From the NCBI GenBank assembly GCA_022826245.1, contig JAJDVG010000001.1, positions 1 to 64,000 of the forward strand: 64,000 bases of DNA. Reading direction: 5' to 3'. How positions within the stretch are numbered: position 1 is the stretch's first letter; every line of letters starts with the position of its first letter. Both the position numbers and the translations under genes were made by a program. Under the pieces are notes generated by a model that was given only the letters and a program-made list of their open reading frames with translations, was not told the DNA's origin and ran no database searches. Below, in pieces: positions 59,341 to 64,000 of the stretch. The DNA is from Gammaproteobacteria bacterium. GTDB lineage: Bacteria > Pseudomonadota > Gammaproteobacteria > Steroidobacterales > Rariloculaceae.

Positions 59341-61773
59341 TTATTCGTTCCTCAAAGCCGCCGCCGGATTGAGGCCACTGGCTTTTCTCGCCGGTACGGT
59401 CGTTGCAAGCCATGCGACCACGGCCAGCAGGAATGCCGTAAACAGATATACGTCGATCTCCGCCACGCTCGTCTCGAAGAGAAACTCACTCAGCCCGGGC
59501 GCAACAAATGCCATCGTAAGGGCGCCAATGGCGAGACCCGCCACAAGAAGCCGAACAGTCTGTCGGACGAAGATTCCGCGAATTTTCGCGGGATTCGCGC
59601 CGACAGCGATGTGAACACCGATTTCGCGTATTCGCTGGCTCACGTTGTACGAAACAACACCGACGACGCCTGATACCGTAACGAGCAGCGAGAGGACGCC
59701 GAACAAACCCATCAGTATGGCAACAAGACGTGGCGCCTCGAGCCATTGTGATCTGATCTGATTCATCGTTGCGATCTCATCCACGGCTTGCTGAGAATCG
59801 ATCGAATAGATTGTCTCAGCGACGATTGAACCGAGTTCTGCGAGATCTCCCGCGCTACGCAGGACGAATTCCATCGATGTGCCGGGGCGTTGCGGAAAAT
59901 GCTCGTAAAACGCAGGCCCCTGAGGTACATCGGGGCTGCCGAACCTCACATCGCCGACCACGCCGATGATCTCGACCCAGGACTCGCCCTGGTCGGTGGA
60001 AATTCTGTTCCCGATGGCGTTCCCGCCTGAAAAATACGTCTCCTCGAAACGCTGATTGATGACGGCGACAGGTATGGCGTTCTCGTCATCGCTTTCGGCA
60101 AACGTATCGCCTTTCATGAGTGGAATACCCAGCGTTCGAAAATACTCACTTGAAACCGTCGAGTTCGTGGCGCTTGGCCGCACGTCATCGTCGGCACTGA
60201 CCCTGCCCTCGATCTCGAATGCAACGACACCAAGCACTCCGCCTTGTCCGGGAGCAACAGCAGATACGCCGACGCTCTCCACGCCGGCGATCTGACTCGT
60301 TTCGCGCAGCAGGCGTTGACCGAAATCACGAATCTCCCGTGGACTCGAGTAGTTCGTAAAATTGAGATCGAGACTTACATTGAGAACGTTCTCAGGGTCG
60401 TAACCGGGATCCGTCGACGTCAGTCTGTACATGCTGAGGACGATCAGCGCCGTAACAGTCAGGATCACGAAGGACAGGGCGAGCTGCACTGCAAGCAAAG
60501 CGCTGCGTTGCAGTTTTCCGGATGCTGTAGTCGTGACCTTGTCCCCGCCTTCCTTCAGGGCTCTGCTGATATTGCGCCGCTGAAATGCGGCCGCCGAACC
60601 GCTTACGATGCCCGTGACTACGGCCAGCACGGCCGAAAAGAGGAGCGTTCCCGAGTCCATCCGGATTTCGCTGGCCAACGAAGTGTATCCGGCCGCAAAC
60701 TCCGACAAGACACCCAGACTGAAATAGGCGACGATCAGTCCCAGTGTGCCGCCGACGATCGCATACAGCACGCTCTCGATCAGCAACTGTCGTGAAATGG
60801 CTGAGGGCTTGGCGCCAACCGCCTCTCGCACGGCCAGTTCCTGGTGACGGGAAGCAAGCCGTGCGAGATTCAGGTTTGCGATGTTCGCACAGGCGATCAG
60901 CAACACGAGAGCGGAGACTGCGATCAGAAGAAAAAACACACGGCTCGAATCTCCCGTCATCACTTCCTTCAAAGCGGTCAGGTTCGCCGAGTATCCACGC
61001 GCCGCCGAGTAGGAATCCGGATAGGCGGTCAGCAAGCGCTGAGCGATTCCGTTTACGTCGCTGGCTCCATTCTCGATGCTGACGTCGTCGCGCAGTTTCG
61101 CGAAAATCGATGCAATCATCGGCACATTGCGATTGTCGATGACGGGTGGACTGGATCGGAACGGACAGCTGGCGGACGTGATCCAGATATCATTGTCATC
61201 CGGAAATGCGGGGATAGGCGGCAGAACTCCAATGACCCTGTGAATTGCGTTGTTCATTTCCAGACTCGAGCCGACGACATCCGGATCCGAGTCGAACTGA
61301 CTCGTCCAGAAGCGATGGGACAGCAGAATGAGCGGCTCCGCCCCGATATCGTCTTCTCCTGCCACAAAAAGGCGGCCATGCAGCGGTTGAATTCCGAGCA
61401 CATCGAAGTAGTTCCAGCTCGTGACCCCCGTCTGCACGCGAATCGGCAGGCCGTGGCCCAGCAGCGTAAACTGCATCGCGTGATATTCGAGAACATGCTC
61501 GAAGCTTTCGTTCTGTTCCCGAAAATCGAAATAACTCTGCACCGATGACGGAAAATTCTGCCTTCCGGCATTCGGTTCGTGCTGCTCGAGGCGAACGAGG
61601 CGATCGCTGTCGGCGTACGGCAACGGCGAGAGCAGGATGTTGTACGCCATGCTGAACATCGCACTGTTCGCGCCGAGGCCAATGGCAAACGTCAAGACAA
61701 TCAGCGCTGAGATCGCCGGATTCTTTACCGCTCGACGCCAGGCAAATGCAATGTTCTCGATAAAGTCGTTCAC
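59341..61773 (-). CDS. MacB-like fused ABC permease (ADOP family)
   Basis: An 810-residue permease of the acidobacterial duplicated-orphan-permease (ADOP) type: N-terminal helix, periplasmic domain, three helices, then a second periplasmic domain and three more helices, each half with an FtsX domain (ASRHQELAVREAVGAKPSAIS and VSQRIREIGVHIAVGANPAKI). GTG 61773 has GAGGAG eight bases upstream. The ATPase is separate. The family exports peptides, drugs or lipids; no substrate can be told. Confidence 0.92.
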   Translation of the reverse strand: MNDFIENIAFAWRRAVKNPAISALIVLTFAIGLGANSAMFSMAYNILLSPLPYADSDRLVRLEQHEPNAGRQNFPSSVQSYFDFREQNESFEHVLEYHAMQFTLLGHGLPIRVQTGVTSWNYFDVLGIQPLHGRLFVAGEDDIGAEPLILLSHRFWTSQFDSDPDVVGSSLEMNNAIHRVIGVLPPIPAFPDDNDIWITSASCPFRSSPPVIDNRNVPMIASIFAKLRDDVSIENGASDVNGIAQRLLTAYPDSYSAARGYSANLTALKEVMTGDSSRVFFLLIAVSALVLLIACANIANLNLARLASRHQELAVREAVGAKPSAISRQLLIESVLYAIVGGTLGLIVAYFSLGVLSEFAAGYTSLASEIRMDSGTLLFSAVLAVVTGIVSGSAAAFQRRNISRALKEGGDKVTTTASGKLQRSALLAVQLALSFVILTVTALIVLSMYRLTSTDPGYDPENVLNVSLDLNFTNYSSPREIRDFGQRLLRETSQIAGVESVGVSAVAPGQGGVLGVVAFEIEGRVSADDDVRPSATNSTVSSEYFRTLGIPLMKGDTFAESDDENAIPVAVINQRFEETYFSGGNAIGNRISTDQGESWVEIIGVVGDVRFGSPDVPQGPAFYEHFPQRPGTSMEFVLRSAGDLAELGSIVAETIYSIDSQQAVDEIATMNQIRSQWLEAPRLVAILMGLFGVLSLLVTVSGVVGVVSYNVSQRIREIGVHIAVGANPAKIRGIFVRQTVRLLVAGLAIGALTMAFVAPGLSEFLFETSVAEIDVYLFTAFLLAVVAWLATTVPARKASGLNPAAALRNE

Positions 61774-61789
61774 GCAATCTCCTCAATTA

Positions 61790-63043
61790 CTAATCGCCAA
61801 GCTCGATGATTTCCCGGTCCTGAAAACCGCTGGTATCCGAAACGATGACCTGATCCCCAATGTTTAATCCGCTCACAACTTCTATCGTCGACACGGAGCC
61901 AACTCCGAGACGTACTTGAGTGCGAACGGCACGCGATCCGGTTTCGTCCAGGACGAACAGGTCCGACTCCGAATTCTCACGAGAAAATACCGGTCGCGGA
62001 ATGGTGATTACGTCAGTGACGGAACCTGTCTGAATCACACCCTCGACACGCAGATCGGGCCGCGCGCCCGGAAGCGATTCGTGCTCAAAGCCGACATCGA
62101 CGATCACGACGCCATCGCGAACTGACGGCTCGATTCTCGTGATGCTGCCGCGAGCCCTGTCCCCACCGGCGGTAACCATGACGTCCTGCCCGAGCCTGAC
62201 GTCGTACACCTGGCTTTCCTGCACTCGGAGTTCCGCCTTGAGATTGTCGACACTTGCGACAGAAGCCAGAAAGGCGCCGACGCTGACCTGCTCGCCCGCT
62301 TCCACCGCAACCTCCTGGAGCGCACCGTTGATGCCGGCACGTATCGTGAGATCGTCCAGGAGTTCTTCACCGAGCGCCAACTGGCGAACAGCGCGATCAA
62401 TTTCCGCCTGGCGTGCAGTGTTTTCCGATTCGTTCAGATCAATCAGGTGTTCCAGCCTTTGCCGCTCAAGCGCGAGCTGTGTTCGATACTGCCTCTCGCG
62501 AAGTTCCGCTTCGATCACATCAAGTTCCGAAACGATGTTGTCCTCCGCCAGTATGGAGTTTGCGTTAACCCGAAACAGCGCGTTTTCATGGAGAGCTTCG
62601 TACTCTGCGACGATCGCCTCCTGAGCAAGCTGATTCGCAATCAATTGTTTTGCGTGCGCCGCCGCCTGGGCCTCCATGACACGGAGGTCAATTCTTGCCG
62701 TGTCTGCATCGCGAGCGATTGTCGGATTACTCAATTGCAGAATGACGGAATCTGCGGCCAAATTTACTCCGGCATCGACCGAAATGGATTCCACCGTCCC
62801 GTCGACAGTTGCGGCAATGAGCCTCAGATCCGAGGAGACGAGCGTTCCCGTAGCGCGAACTTCGCGGCTCACACTCCCGAGTTCGACGGACTCGATAACG
62901 AACTCGCTGCTATCAACCACGTCGGACGATATGAGGCTCGTGACACGGCTGTACGCAAGCAGGGAAGCTGCCGCCACGAGCACACCGATCGCAGCCTTGA
63001 CAATGTGCTCTCGCCGCCGACTGACCTTTTTGGGGATGTCCAT
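61790..63043 (-). CDS. Membrane-fusion protein of the MacAB-like exporter
   Basis: A 417-residue adaptor with one helix (IVKAAIGVLVAAASLLAYSR) after the ATG 63043 start. A lipoyl half (DGTVESISVDAGVNLAADSV), a long coiled-coil (about 115-215, rich in EAQAAAHAKQL, ELRERQYRTQLALERQRLEHL), a second lipoyl half (GINGALQEVAVEAGEQVSVG) and beta-barrel parts follow. The frame is open up to 63190, but the extra 49 residues lack a family-like sequence. First gene of the operon MFP-permease-ATPase. Confidence 0.86.
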   Translation of the reverse strand: MDIPKKVSRRREHIVKAAIGVLVAAASLLAYSRVTSLISSDVVDSSEFVIESVELGSVSREVRATGTLVSSDLRLIAATVDGTVESISVDAGVNLAADSVILQLSNPTIARDADTARIDLRVMEAQAAAHAKQLIANQLAQEAIVAEYEALHENALFRVNANSILAEDNIVSELDVIEAELRERQYRTQLALERQRLEHLIDLNESENTARQAEIDRAVRQLALGEELLDDLTIRAGINGALQEVAVEAGEQVSVGAFLASVASVDNLKAELRVQESQVYDVRLGQDVMVTAGGDRARGSITRIEPSVRDGVVIVDVGFEHESLPGARPDLRVEGVIQTGSVTDVITIPRPVFSRENSESDLFVLDETGSRAVRTQVRLGVGSVSTIEVVSGLNIGDQVIVSDTSGFQDREIIELGD

Positions 63044-63247
63044 GTCTTCGACTGCTACGTCCCGTCTGAAGGGTGCGGTACCTTCCGAGACCCGCTTTGC
63101 TTCCTCGTTGCCACCCGGTTTCGATGTCCTCAACGCTCGCCAGACAGCATGCGACAAGGACGCGGATGGAACGAGTAGCAGTAATGACAATTAGCGATCC
63201 TTTTTTGCCATATTAGCAACAAATTTCCTTATCATATCTACTTTAGG

Positions 63248-63276
63248 TTGGCAATGTATTTGCTTTACGCTAATAT
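63248..63276 (+). promoter_or_regulatory. Candidate sigma-70 promoter for the GlxA-like regulator, possibly leaderless
   Basis: TTGGCA at 63248-63253 (five of six match TTGACA) and TAATAT at 63271-63276 (four of six) are 17 bases apart. The start ATG at 63283 is only seven bases beyond the -10 box, so transcription would begin at or next to the start codon. The local AT-rich stretch (63190-63282) contrasts with the GC-rich flanks. The spacing is ideal; the -10 match is modest. Confidence 0.5.
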
Positions 63277-63282
63277 CGTGCC

Positions 63283-64000
63283 ATGCACAGGGTCGCGATT
63301 GTTGTGTTTGACGGCGTTGTCCCATCCGACTTCGCCGCACCGCTTGATTTGTTCGGATCCGTCCGGCTGCCATCAGATGAACCTGCATACGACGTTCGGC
63401 TGTGCGCTGCGGCGCCGAAGATCAGAACTGTCGGGTTCAATATGGAACTGGAATCGAAGCTGGATGAGCTGGCATTCGCGGATACCGTGATGATCCCGGG
63501 GGTGCACCCTGTAGATTCCCCGCTGCCGGCGATCCTCCTGGAAGCGATTTCAGATGCCGCTGCCAGAGGCGCACGCATCGCATCGATCTGTTCCGGGGCG
63601 TTCGTCCTGGCCGCTACGGGATTGCTCGACGGCCTGCGGGCAACAACTCACTGGCTGGTCGCGGAAGAATTGCAAACGCGGCATCCTGACATTCAGGTCG
63701 ACCCCAACGTGCTATTCGTTGACAACGGGCGGATACTCACGTCGGCCGGGGCAGCCGCGGGGCTCGATCTCTGTTTGCATATGATCAAGCGTGACTACGG
63801 CGCCGCAATCGCGGCGCACTCGGCCCGGCTGGCCGTGATGTCATTGGAACGCCGCGGCGGCCAGGCACAATTCATCGTAAACGATCGGATTTCACACGAT
63901 CGCCGGTCACTCGGGCCGGTGCTGGAGTGGATGGAGAAGAACCTGCATCGTTCGCTGGACCTGGAGGAAATTGCGGAGAACGCCAGGCTGAGTAAACGCA
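63283..64000 (+). CDS. GlxA-like AraC-family regulator, partial (runs off the window)
   Basis: The first 239 residues of a GlxA-type transcription factor. The DJ-1/PfpI-like sensing domain occupies residues 1 to about 170: VAIVVFDGVVPSDFAAPLDLF, then ARIASICSGAFVLAATGLLDG with the nucleophile-elbow Cys, and TSAGAAAGLDLCLHMI. The AraC helix-turn-helix begins near 205 (VLEWMEKNLHRSLDLEEIAE, continuing NARLSKR) and is cut by the window end. It is divergent from the exporter operon and may control it. Confidence 0.9.
   Translation, partial: MHRVAIVVFDGVVPSDFAAPLDLFGSVRLPSDEPAYDVRLCAAAPKIRTVGFNMELESKLDELAFADTVMIPGVHPVDSPLPAILLEAISDAAARGARIASICSGAFVLAATGLLDGLRATTHWLVAEELQTRHPDIQVDPNVLFVDNGRILTSAGAAAGLDLCLHMIKRDYGAAIAAHSARLAVMSLERRGGQAQFIVNDRISHDRRSLGPVLEWMEKNLHRSLDLEEIAENARLSKR

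Overview
The window looks like a chromosomal segment of a GC-rich, aerobic, heterotrophic Gram-negative bacterium, most likely a gammaproteobacterium. The reasons are the TonB-dependent receptors, Tat and lipoprotein signals, the proteobacterial oxidase assembly set (CtaG, SURF1, DUF2909), TRAP and Pot-type transporters, and strong GC3 bias. The exact lineage cannot be read from the sequence. No rRNA or tRNA gene was recognised.

Layout. 1-586: the edge of an IS630-like insertion sequence abuts the truncated 3' end of a TonB-dependent receptor (TBDR) gene. 834-4875: tandem PQQ-dependent dehydrogenases, one with a C-terminal haem domain and one a predicted lipoprotein. 4942-10505 (minus): a two-subunit FAD (GMC-type) dehydrogenase followed by an Oar-like TBDR, with a 25-codon chimeric relic of a deleted second copy between them. 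10858-15592: a lower-GC accessory island with a DUF4143 ATPase, an unknown protein, a predicted EVE-like/PD-(D/E)XK protein and a NucS/DUF91-like nuclease. 15678-20079 (minus): an ABC exporter operon. 20288-25228 (minus): a Rieske protein, a PQQ dehydrogenase, a PVA-dehydrogenase-like quinohaemoprotein and a DUF2237 protein. 25364-27125: a START protein and peptide deformylase between copies of a long palindromic repeat, then a 52-bp-period array. 27133-28386 (minus): a haem-tagged Vgb-like propeller protein. 28579-33006: a polyamine-type ABC importer. 33003-35465 (minus): a TBDR with an EF-hand loop. 35712-39190: an NCS2 permease with an RsbW-like tail, two small membrane-associated proteins, and an AbrB-type antitoxin with a decayed PIN toxin. 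39231-53398 (minus): a cluster for alternative complex III and a caa3-type cytochrome oxidase. 53583-58470: a small secreted protein, a TRAP transporter, a rhomboid protease and a small membrane protein. 58638-63043 (minus): a second MacAB-like exporter. 63283-64000: the start of a GlxA-like AraC regulator.

How the genes fit together. Much of the window concerns periplasmic oxidation. Four PQQ propeller enzymes, a GMC dehydrogenase and a Rieske protein can take electrons from alcohols, sugars or polymers. The ACIII-caa3 branch can pass electrons from quinol or cytochrome c to oxygen. The TBDRs would bring substrates, PQQ or metals across the outer membrane. That linkage is inferred from co-location; the individual family assignments rest on visible motifs.

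The best candidates for something undescribed are the 12189-14264 pair (possible modified-DNA-dependent defence), the covarying palindromic repeats with their 52-bp array, the chimeric relic that records a deleted GMC-TBDR pair, and the EF-hand TBDR.
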